Source: an uncultured Mollicutes bacterium
GTDB taxonomy: Bacteria > Bacillota_I > Bacilli_A > Acholeplasmatales > Anaeroplasmataceae
Direction: 5' to 3'
Assembly (NCBI GenBank): GCA_937905855.1
Contig: CALCWU010000167.1
Span: 1 to 10,034 of the forward strand
Length of the DNA stretch: 10,034 bases
Shown here: one piece after another, positions 1-5,322 of the stretch
Layout: every line of letters begins with the position of its first letter
How positions within the stretch are numbered: position 1 is the first letter of the stretch
Made by a program: the position numbers and the translations under genes
The notes under the pieces: model-generated
Database searches by the model: none
Told to the model about the DNA's origin: nothing
The model's input: only the letters and a program-made list of their open reading frames with translations

Positions 1-611
1 GGATCTTTTTTTAAATCAGCCATTATTCTACAAAAGCAATTCATTACAGCTAAATGTTCTTTATTTTTTTCTAAAATGCTCGTAACCTCACCCTTAGAGA
101 TAATTTCGCTTTGTGCCTCTAGAGGAATATTTAAGTTAATAATTTTTTGATTATTTATTACTGTTGACATATGAGCAGGTGAATTTTGTAGTTTCATTAA
201 AGCATTATGATTCATTAATGCTCTTACGGGACCAATATTTACATTTTTTAAGAATTCATCAAATTTAGCAAATTCATTCATTACCTCTAATCTTAAATCA
301 TCTAGTGGTGCAGAAAGAAAAACCTCTATCCAACCTGGAAATATAGGCGCTAGCTCATAATAGTCATCATATTGTAGCTTTTTGAACCAAATTCCGCCCT
401 TATTTAAAAGTGAAGAAAATAGTTCATCATCAATAAAACTAAGCTCATTCTTTTGATAACGATAATTAGGCTTTAGCTTAAGCATAGTATCTATTTCTAA
501 GTCTGTAAATGTTAGTTTAAAGCATTTTATTATTGAAGGTACTAAAGGAACCTTAATAGTTGATTGCATATTCATATTTTTAGCTAATTTAATAATTTTT
601 ATGTTTTCCAT
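1..611 (-). CDS. Probable 4Fe-4S cluster-binding protein, N-terminal part (C-terminus beyond window)
   Basis: Reading leftward from the ATG at 609-611, the frame stays open for 203 codons to the window edge, so the C-terminus is missing. The start is supported by GGAG (618-621) six bases upstream and by a promoter at 640-668. The product begins MENIKIIKLAKN and has no membrane segment in the visible part. Near residues 160-195 it reads as a short proline-containing strand (NLNIPLEAQ), a helix, then LAVMNCFCR with Cys192 and Cys194. That arrangement resembles cytosolic ferredoxin-like proteins in which a winged-helix-like N-terminal region is followed by an AV..C.CR segment and a C-terminal 4Fe-4S domain. 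The cluster-binding half lies outside the window, so the family call rests on one motif and general layout. The partner and reaction are unknown. It is divergent from the ABC operon. Confidence 0.6.
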   Translation of the reverse strand, partial: MENIKIIKLAKNMNMQSTIKVPLVPSIIKCFKLTFTDLEIDTMLKLKPNYRYQKNELSFIDDELFSSLLNKGGIWFKKLQYDDYYELAPIFPGWIEVFLSAPLDDLRLEVMNEFAKFDEFLKNVNIGPVRALMNHNALMKLQNSPAHMSTVINNQKIINLNIPLEAQSEIISKGEVTSILEKNKEHLAVMNCFCRIMADLKKD

Positions 612-620
612 ATTTTTCTC

Positions 621-654
621 CAAATGAATTAGTAAATACATTTTACTTCATTTG
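621..654. repeat. Imperfect inverted repeat over the promoter of the Fe-S gene (possible operator)
   Basis: Two nested inverted repeats share one axis. Outer arms are CAAATGA (621-627) and TCATTTG (648-654); inner arms are AGTAAA (631-636) and TTTACT (642-647), around a 5-bp centre. The left side has a 3-base offset. The element covers the -10 hexamer (640-645) and expected transcription start of the leftward gene. This is the position of a repressor operator, although no regulator gene is visible nearby. Confidence 0.4.
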
Positions 655-668
655 AACTTTTTTTTCAA
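640..668 (-). promoter_or_regulatory. Sigma-A-type promoter of the Fe-S gene
   Basis: On the minus strand, TTGAAA (663-668) and TAAAAT (640-645) are separated by 17 bp. Transcription should start near 633, leaving a leader of about 22 nt before the ATG at 611. Confidence 0.6.
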
Positions 669-691
669 CTTTTATTTATGTCATATGTGAC

Positions 692-721
692 TTGACAAAA
701 AGTATATTACTATAGTAAAAT
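692..721 (+). promoter_or_regulatory. Sigma-A-type promoter of the ABC exporter operon
   Basis: A perfect -35 TTGACA (692-697) is followed after 18 bp by TAAAAT (716-721). The predicted start near 728 leaves a leader of about 20 nt that carries GGAG (737-740) eight bases before the ATG at 749. The -10 overlaps a 12-bp palindrome (707-718). Confidence 0.65.
707..718. repeat. 12-bp perfect palindrome overlapping the ABC operon -10 (candidate operator)
   Basis: TTACTATAGTAA is its own reverse complement. The symmetry continues one base out on each side after a mismatch (704-705 with 720-721). It lies between the -35 and -10 and covers the first bases of the -10 hexamer, where a dimeric repressor would block polymerase. 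Confidence 0.45.
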
Positions 722-748
722 CGAAAGAAGTGAAATGGAGAAAAAAGT

Positions 749-1465
749 ATGTTAAAAATTAAAAATCTAATCAAATCTTATGATGGTAAAACTAATGCTG
801 TTAATAACGTATCATTTGAAATTAATTCTGGAGAAATTTTTGGCTTTATTGGCCATAATGGTGCTGGAAAAACAACAACAATTAAATGTGTTGTTGGCTT
901 ATTACCATTTGAAAAGGGAGAAATTGAAATAAATGGGATAAGTGTTAAAAAGAATCCTCTTGAGGCTAAGTGTCAAATGGTATATATACCAGACAATCCT
1001 GATCTATATGATGCATTAACAGGAATTCAATTTTTAAATTTTATTTGCGATATATATGCAATTGCTAAGGATGTACGTAATGAAGAAATTAAAAAATATG
1101 CTGATATGTTTGAAATAACTAAGAATTTAGGTGATGCAATATCAAGCTATTCTCATGGTATGAAACAAAAGCTTGCTTTAATATCAGCGTTTATTCGTCA
1201 TCCTAAATTATTAATTTTAGATGAACCATTCGTTGGTTTAGATCCTAAAGCAATGCACTTAGTTAAGGAATTAATGAAAGAGATGTGCCAGGAAGGAAAT
1301 TCTGTATTCTTTTCCACCCACGTTTTAGATGTAGCTGAAAAACTATGTGATAGAATTGCTATTATTTCTCATGGTGAATTAAAGGCCTACGGAACAATGG
1401 AAGAGGTAAAGGGTGAAGAAAGCCTTGAAGAGGTATTCCTAGAACTTGAGGATCGTGGTGAATAA
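749..1465 (+). CDS. ABC transporter ATP-binding protein
   Basis: A 238-aa nucleotide-binding subunit of an ABC-2-type exporter; it hydrolyses ATP at the inner face of the membrane to drive the permease encoded next. Visible motifs in order: Walker A GHNGAGKTT (residues 35-43), signature YSHGMKQK (134-141, in place of LSGGQ, as is usual for this subfamily), Walker B LLILDEP (154-160) with catalytic Glu159, D-loop GLDPKA, and switch His191 in STHVLD. The Q-loop region reads YIPDNPDLYD and lacks the usual glutamine, a pattern I associate with EcsA/YtrB-like ATPases. Length is normal. The start has GGAG at 737-740. The stop is two bases before the permease start, so the genes are almost certainly cotranscribed and translationally coupled. 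The substrate cannot be read from the sequence. Confidence 0.93.
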   Translation: MLKIKNLIKSYDGKTNAVNNVSFEINSGEIFGFIGHNGAGKTTTIKCVVGLLPFEKGEIEINGISVKKNPLEAKCQMVYIPDNPDLYDALTGIQFLNFICDIYAIAKDVRNEEIKKYADMFEITKNLGDAISSYSHGMKQKLALISAFIRHPKLLILDEPFVGLDPKAMHLVKELMKEMCQEGNSVFFSTHVLDVAEKLCDRIAIISHGELKAYGTMEEVKGEESLEEVFLELEDRGE

Positions 1466-1467
1466 CA

Positions 1468-3096
1468 GTGAGTCAGTTAACTACTTTATTAAAAAATAAT
1501 ATAAGAACCTCATTTAATTTAAATACTTATTCAAAGAATTCTAAAAAAAGAAACAATAAGAAAAAATCATCACTAGCTGGACCAATATTTTTGGGAATTT
1601 TAATGCTATTTTTAGCATTTATTTATTCATATACAATCGGTGCAGCCTCAAAGCTAACAGAATATAAGTATACAGCTATTTATTTTGGTACAGGAATTGG
1701 TGCTGTGTTTGCACTATTAATGACAATAACTAAAGCCTATACCTGTTTATTTAAAGCAAAGGATTTTGACTTACTTGTTAGTATGCCAATTCCTACTAAA
1801 ACTATATTATTATCAAAACTATTGTGTTTATCAATTTTTAGCTATGCAAGCTTTGCAGTATTTTTTGTTCCAGCAGTAATAGTTTGGAATATATTATATG
1901 GCTTTAATGCTTTAATTTGTCTATATGGCTTAATTATGCTTATATTTACACCTATGGCTATTATTACAATTTGTAGTATCTTATCATATATTGTTAATAG
2001 AGCTTTAGCTAAATTTAAATATCAGCAAGCAGTTAAGAGTATATTTTCAATTCTTTTCTTTGTTGTATATATAGCAGCAGTATTTGGTTTATCATTTATA
2101 TCAGGCTCATCAACAGGAGAGGGCGAAAATGATACTGAATCAGCAATTGCCTTTTGCAAGAATCTTTCAAATGTTTTTTCGAAGGTATTTTATCCAACTA
2201 ATTTTTATCTTGATGCCGTAAATAATAAGCCTTTATTTTTGGTTATATTCATAGTTGCTTCAATTGCTATCTTTTCATTATTTGTATGGTATGTTGGTAA
2301 GCATTTTGTGAGTGCAAATTTAGCATCAAAACAAAACTATACTAACAAAAATTATAAATATGTTGAGCAAAAAATGAATTCGCCATTTAAGGCATTAGTA
2401 AAAAAAGAGCTTAAAACCTTATTCTCATCATTAACATATCTAATAAATTCTATTGTTGGTCCTTTAATGTCAGTCATTATTACTGTTATTTTGTGCACTA
2501 CATTTAAAAATATAACTGATCCTGATCTTAATACTTTTAATAATTTGTTACCTGTAATTTTAGTTTTAACATCATGTTATTCATTAGGTCTTGTTCCTTC
2601 AACAGCTTGTTCAATTAATTTTGAAGGTAAAAGACTTTGGATTTTAAAATCTGCTCCAATTAAAACAGAAGATATTCTTAAGGCAAAGCTTATGACATTT
2701 ATGATTATTGTTACACCATTTATTATTATTAATGGTATTGTTATGAATATCTTAATTAAGATGGACGTAATTATAAGGATTTTAGTATTTGTTATTCCTT
2801 TTGTTCTTACAATGTTCTATGGCCTTGAGGGATTGTTAGTAAATACTAAAAGCTATCGCTTAAATTGGAATACCGAAGCGGAAGCAATAAAACAAGGAAC
2901 AAATACATTATGGTCATTATTAGTATCACTAATATTAACAACAATTCTTTTAATTCCAACTATTATTTTAGCAATGTTTTTTGGTAGTGTAATTGGTTTA
3001 TTGTTCTTAGTTGTTGTTTCAACTACTATTACAATTGTCTTCTATATTATTACGATGCGTAATGGTAAGGCATTATTTGATAAGATTCCTGCCTAA
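1468..3096 (+). CDS. ABC exporter permease, large internally duplicated form
   Basis: A 542-aa polytopic membrane protein, partner of the preceding ATPase. It starts at GTG 1468, two bases after the ATPase stop, with GGTGA (1457-1461) as ribosome binding site inside the upstream gene; no alternative start occurs for about 45 codons. A basic cytoplasmic N-terminus (KKRNNKKK) precedes about twelve hydrophobic segments, roughly at 37-60, 70-90, 113-140, 147-175, 190-212, 256-276, 322-346, 358-380, 405-430, 435-456, 480-505 and 507-530. Residues 101-119 (SMPIPTKTILLSKLL) and 390-409 (SAPIKTEDILKAKLM) share S.PI.T..IL..KL, suggesting two fused permease halves. It resembles putative ABC-2 exporter permeases of Bacillota. 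Substrate unknown. Confidence 0.85.
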   Translation: MSQLTTLLKNNIRTSFNLNTYSKNSKKRNNKKKSSLAGPIFLGILMLFLAFIYSYTIGAASKLTEYKYTAIYFGTGIGAVFALLMTITKAYTCLFKAKDFDLLVSMPIPTKTILLSKLLCLSIFSYASFAVFFVPAVIVWNILYGFNALICLYGLIMLIFTPMAIITICSILSYIVNRALAKFKYQQAVKSIFSILFFVVYIAAVFGLSFISGSSTGEGENDTESAIAFCKNLSNVFSKVFYPTNFYLDAVNNKPLFLVIFIVASIAIFSLFVWYVGKHFVSANLASKQNYTNKNYKYVEQKMNSPFKALVKKELKTLFSSLTYLINSIVGPLMSVIITVILCTTFKNITDPDLNTFNNLLPVILVLTSCYSLGLVPSTACSINFEGKRLWILKSAPIKTEDILKAKLMTFMIIVTPFIIINGIVMNILIKMDVIIRILVFVIPFVLTMFYGLEGLLVNTKSYRLNWNTEAEAIKQGTNTLWSLLVSLILTTILLIPTIILAMFFGSVIGLLFLVVVSTTITIVFYIITMRNGKALFDKIPA

Positions 3097-3103
3097 TAAT
3101 TTT

Positions 3104-3131
3104 AAAAGCGAGCCTTTTGGTTCGCTTTTTT
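3104..3131 (+). terminator. Intrinsic terminator of the ABC operon
   Basis: Arms 3104-3114 (AAAAGCGAGCC) and 3119-3129 pair over 11 bp with one G-U wobble around a TTTT loop. A T-run (3126-3131) follows. It begins eight bases after the permease stop. Confidence 0.85.
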
Positions 3132-3133
3132 GC

Positions 3134-3167
3134 AAAAAAAAGCTTCTTAATTTTTTCATCAAGAAGC
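3134..3167 (-). terminator. Intrinsic terminator of the CYTH gene
   Basis: On the minus strand, arms GCTTCTT (3161-3167) and AAGAAGC (3142-3148) enclose a 12-nt loop and are followed by eight Ts (3134-3141). It sits back to back with the terminator of the convergent ABC operon. Confidence 0.75.
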
Positions 3168-3173
3168 AATAAA

Positions 3174-3716
3174 TTATTTTCTATTTGTATAAGCTCTTTT
3201 GCTTTTACGAATTGATTCTTTAAAAGGTACATTATATTCTTCAAGGAATGAATTGAAATCAATTTTTCCTTGCTCAACATAATCAACTTCATATTCAATT
3301 TCGTAGTCGACATGTCCATAATATTCTGATCTATCGAAGAAGATGGTTCCATTTTTATATGGAGTACTTACACGATATGTTGTAAGCTCAGCAATTTTAT
3401 GTACAAATTTAGGAAATCCTATCATTGATGCATCAAAACCATTTTTTAGCATATTTAATGCTTGTTCCTTTGTTAAGATAATGTGAGTTTCATCAGCACC
3501 AACCTCAGCATGAGATTTTAGGGTTAGCTTAAATTTATCACCCTTTTGACGAATTCTTAAAACACTTTTGTTTTTGATGACATCTTCATTATCAGTGTCA
3601 AAATAATAATTTGTTTGGGGAAATACGTTATCAGCTAAATCAAAGGCGTCAAGTAGCTCTTCATATTTTTCTTTAGTTATAAACGTTTTAAATTCAATTT
3701 CTTTATTTGTTGTCAT
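3174..3716 (-). CDS. CYTH domain protein (YjbK-like)
   Basis: A 180-aa soluble protein of the CYTH (triphosphate tunnel) superfamily, whose members bind or hydrolyse triphosphorylated substrates with a divalent metal. The signature ExExK is present at once: EIEFK, with Glu6, Glu8 and Lys10. It is followed by basic strand residues expected to line the tunnel (RIRQK at 54-58, KFKLTLK at 61-67), FFDRS (126-130), the acidic DYEIEYEV (137-144) and a C-terminal KSKRAY. An in-frame ATG at 3743 would add nine residues, but the ATG at 3714-3716 is preferred because AGAGGTG lies directly upstream and 3743 coincides with the predicted transcription start. In Bacillus subtilis the CYTH gene yjbK lies close to the NAD kinase gene; here the two are divergent neighbours. 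The precise substrate is not known. Confidence 0.88.
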   Translation of the reverse strand: MTTNKEIEFKTFITKEKYEELLDAFDLADNVFPQTNYYFDTDNEDVIKNKSVLRIRQKGDKFKLTLKSHAEVGADETHIILTKEQALNMLKNGFDASMIGFPKFVHKIAELTTYRVSTPYKNGTIFFDRSEYYGHVDYEIEYEVDYVEQGKIDFNSFLEEYNVPFKESIRKSKRAYTNRK

Positions 3717-3749
3717 TTTTACACCTCTTGCTAAAAATAGCACAATAAT

Positions 3750-3778
3750 ATTATGATATAAATGTGGAAAAAAATCAA
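3750..3778 (-). promoter_or_regulatory. Promoter of the CYTH gene
   Basis: On the minus strand, TTGATT (3773-3778) and CATAAT (3750-3755) are spaced by 17 bp. The start near 3743 is followed at once by a small stem-loop (3729-3742) and then the AGAGGTG site. It is interleaved with the opposing NAD kinase promoter. Confidence 0.55.
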
Positions 3779-3793
3779 GTCTTTTGTTATAAT
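3765..3793 (+). promoter_or_regulatory. Promoter of the NAD kinase gene
   Basis: A perfect -10 TATAAT (3788-3793) has a weak -35 TGGAAA (3765-3770) 17 bp upstream. The expected start near 3800 leaves only about 16 nt before the TTG at 3816 and rules out the upstream in-frame ATG at 3762. Confidence 0.6.
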
Positions 3794-3815
3794 TGTAAGG
3801 AAGGAAGTGATTATT

Positions 3816-4595
3816 TTGTTAAGATATTGTATTATTACTAAGGATGATATTAAAGCTTTAGAAATAAAGGAAGCTTTAATGAAAAGAATAACACTTGAAT
3901 ATGATGAAAAGAATCCGGATTATATTATTACTATTGGTGGAGATGGAACCATTTTAGGAGCAATTCAAAAATATATTTATAAAAATCCTAAAATAATAAT
4001 TTTTGGACTTCATTTAGGTCATTTAGGTTTTTTTACTAACTATATGATTGAAGAAGCAGATGATTTAGTTTCTAACATAAATAATCAAAATTTTAGAATT
4101 GAACACGCACCATTGTTAAGTTTTTATATAGATGATAAATTTTGTGGCTATGCTTTAAATGAGGTTAGTATTTTATGTCCTACAAGAACACTTAAGCTCG
4201 ATGTCTATATTGATGAAGAAAAGCTTGAAACTTATCGCGGAACTGGCTTATGTATATCAACTTCATATGGCTCTACAGCATATAATAAAAGCCTACATGG
4301 TAGTGTTATTGATACTAGTCTTAATGTTTTACAGCTTACAGAAATTGCTGGTATAAATTCTAATGCTTATCGTACACTAACATCATCACTATTACTTGCT
4401 GCTGATAAAACTATTTGTTTAAAGACAGTTGAGGAAGGTAAAATAACGATTACATATGATAATAAAGTTATTGAAGAAAATGAATTTGCTACTTTTGCTT
4501 GTAGACTAGAAAATCATTTTATTAATTTTGCTTATAATAAGCATCAAAGCTTTCTAAAGAGAATAACGAGAACATTTATCGATGAAAAAAAGTAG
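3816..4595 (+). CDS. nadK: NAD kinase (ATP/polyphosphate-dependent NAD+ 2'-phosphorylation)
   Basis: Cytosolic enzyme making NADP+ from NAD+, the only route to NADP. 259 aa from the TTG at 3816, close to the family's usual 260-270. Motifs: DYIITIGGDGTIL with GGDGT at 41-45, FGLHLGHLGFFT (63-74), LNEVSIL with the NE pair at 115-116, and GTGLCISTSYGSTAYNKSL (142-160), the NAD-binding and catalytic region, followed by LQLTEIAGINSNAYRT. The start was chosen because AAGGAAGTGA (3801-3810) matches the AAGGAGGTGA consensus at nine of ten bases with ideal spacing to TTG, whereas the ATG at 3762 lies upstream of the predicted transcript. Two positions differ from the common motifs as I recall them: RGTG for RGDG, and HGSVID where a GG..-P type sequence is usual. 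The gene is convergent with clpP. Confidence 0.92.
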   Translation: MLRYCIITKDDIKALEIKEALMKRITLEYDEKNPDYIITIGGDGTILGAIQKYIYKNPKIIIFGLHLGHLGFFTNYMIEEADDLVSNINNQNFRIEHAPLLSFYIDDKFCGYALNEVSILCPTRTLKLDVYIDEEKLETYRGTGLCISTSYGSTAYNKSLHGSVIDTSLNVLQLTEIAGINSNAYRTLTSSLLLAADKTICLKTVEEGKITITYDNKVIEENEFATFACRLENHFINFAYNKHQSFLKRITRTFIDEKK

Positions 4596-4610
4596 AATAA
4601 AATCTACTTT
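4584..4610. terminator. Shared bidirectional terminator of nadK and clpP
   Basis: Arms AAAGTAGA (4589-4596) and TCTACTTT (4603-4610) form a perfect 8-bp stem around a 6-nt loop. Read leftward it is followed by a T-run (4584-4591), a good terminator for clpP. Read rightward the tail is TTTAAAATTT, so termination of nadK is weaker. Both genes' TAG stops lie in or beside the stem. Confidence 0.65.
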
Positions 4611-5170
4611 AAAATTTCATCGATTAATTTGTATTCAAGTGCTTGTGTGGCTGTCATAAAATTATCTCTTTCACAATCATTAGTAATTTCTGTTATTGTT
4701 TTATGACAAAGTGACGCAAGAATTTCATTCATTTGATCTTTAATTCTTAATAATCTTTTAGAATGAATTGCAACATCACTAACCTGGCCACTAAAGCCAC
4801 CAAGAGGCTGATGGATCATTATTTCACTATGTAAGAGTGCATATCTTTTAGCACCAGCAGCTAAGATAAATGAAGCCATTGAGGCCGCAATGCCGATACA
4901 AATTGTATTTACATTCGATTTTATATAATTCATAGTATCAAATATTGCCATTCCAGCTGTAACTGACCCTCCAGGAGAAGAAATGTAAATATAGATATCT
5001 TCATGGGAAATACTATCAAGATATAATAATTCAGAAACAATGATACTACTTAAATGATCATCAATTTCACCCGTAAGAATAATAATTCTATCTTGTAAAA
5101 GTCTTGAATAGATATCAAAGGCTCTTTCTTGATTTTCACTTTTTTCTAACACATATGGAATATAATTCAT
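4604..5170 (-). CDS. clpP: ATP-dependent Clp protease proteolytic subunit (ClpP family), divergent
   Basis: A 188-aa serine peptidase that would assemble into heptameric rings and degrade substrates fed by a Clp ATPase. The N-terminus MNYIPYVLEKSENQERAFDI matches the usual axial loop region. The triad is intact: Ser97 in CIGIAASMAS, His120 in IMIHQPLGG, Asp169 in ERDNFM. SSPGGSVTAGMAI (64-76) forms the expected substrate-binding strand. Compared with housekeeping ClpP it is slightly short, with small deletions near residues 53-58 and 106-109 (AAGAKRYAL rather than AGAKGKRFAL), and Ala follows the SM after the active serine where Gly is usual. The start has AGGTAGG eight bases upstream. It may be the sole ClpP or a second paralogue; the window cannot decide. 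No Clp ATPase gene is adjacent. Confidence 0.9.
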   Translation of the reverse strand: MNYIPYVLEKSENQERAFDIYSRLLQDRIIILTGEIDDHLSSIIVSELLYLDSISHEDIYIYISSPGGSVTAGMAIFDTMNYIKSNVNTICIGIAASMASFILAAGAKRYALLHSEIMIHQPLGGFSGQVSDVAIHSKRLLRIKDQMNEILASLCHKTITEITNDCERDNFMTATQALEYKLIDEILK

Positions 5171-5196
5171 TTGTTTTTCCTACCTTTCATTACAAT

Positions 5197-5202
5197 ATTA
5201 TA
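5197..5202 (-). promoter_or_regulatory. Probable -10 element of clpP
   Basis: TATAAT on the minus strand lies 27 bp before the clpP ATG. No good -35 occurs at 16-18 bp (CAAAAT at 17). The promoter is therefore either weak or activator dependent. No CtsR or CIRCE operator was seen. Confidence 0.45.
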
Positions 5203-5203
5203 C

Positions 5204-5217
5204 TGGAAACGTTTACA
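5204..5217. promoter_or_regulatory. cre-like box (possible CcpA site) between clpP and gap
   Basis: TGGAAACGTTTACA differs from the classical cre consensus TGWNANCGNTNWCA at a single constrained position. It directly abuts the clpP -10 on its upstream side and is centred about 75 bp upstream of the predicted gap transcription start. CcpA could repress clpP or activate gap from it. Confidence 0.5.
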
Positions 5218-5251
5218 TTATTTTGTCATTATTTGTTGAGCGGAAAAATTG

Positions 5252-5279
5252 TTGAAATTATATGTAGTTGTGGTACAAT
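5252..5279 (+). promoter_or_regulatory. Strong promoter of the GAPDH gene
   Basis: TTGAAA (5252-5257), 16 bp, then TACAAT (5274-5279) with a TGG extended -10 (5271-5273). The start is expected near 5286, giving a leader of about 37 nt that carries AGGAGG (5308-5313). Confidence 0.7.
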
Positions 5280-5322
5280 ATAAATGAAGAAATTCAAAAC
5301 ATTTTTTAGGAGGAATTATAAT

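Noticed and set aside
3050..3352. 100-codon open frame on the minus strand
   Set aside because: It overlaps the CYTH gene in another frame and spans both terminators; no family resemblance and no ribosome site.
4159..4356. 65-codon open frame on the plus strand
   Set aside because: It lies wholly within nadK in another frame and has no independent support.
5233..5255. Direct repeat TTGTTGA (5233-5239 and 5249-5255) before gap, considered as a CggR-type operator
   Set aside because: It is short and AT-rich and does not match the CggR operator pattern; the second copy merely overlaps the gap -35.
5171..5322. Possible CtsR heptad repeats or CIRCE element upstream of clpP
   Set aside because: TGACAAA-like text is present, but not two GGTCAAA-type repeats at the right spacing, and there is no CIRCE inverted repeat.
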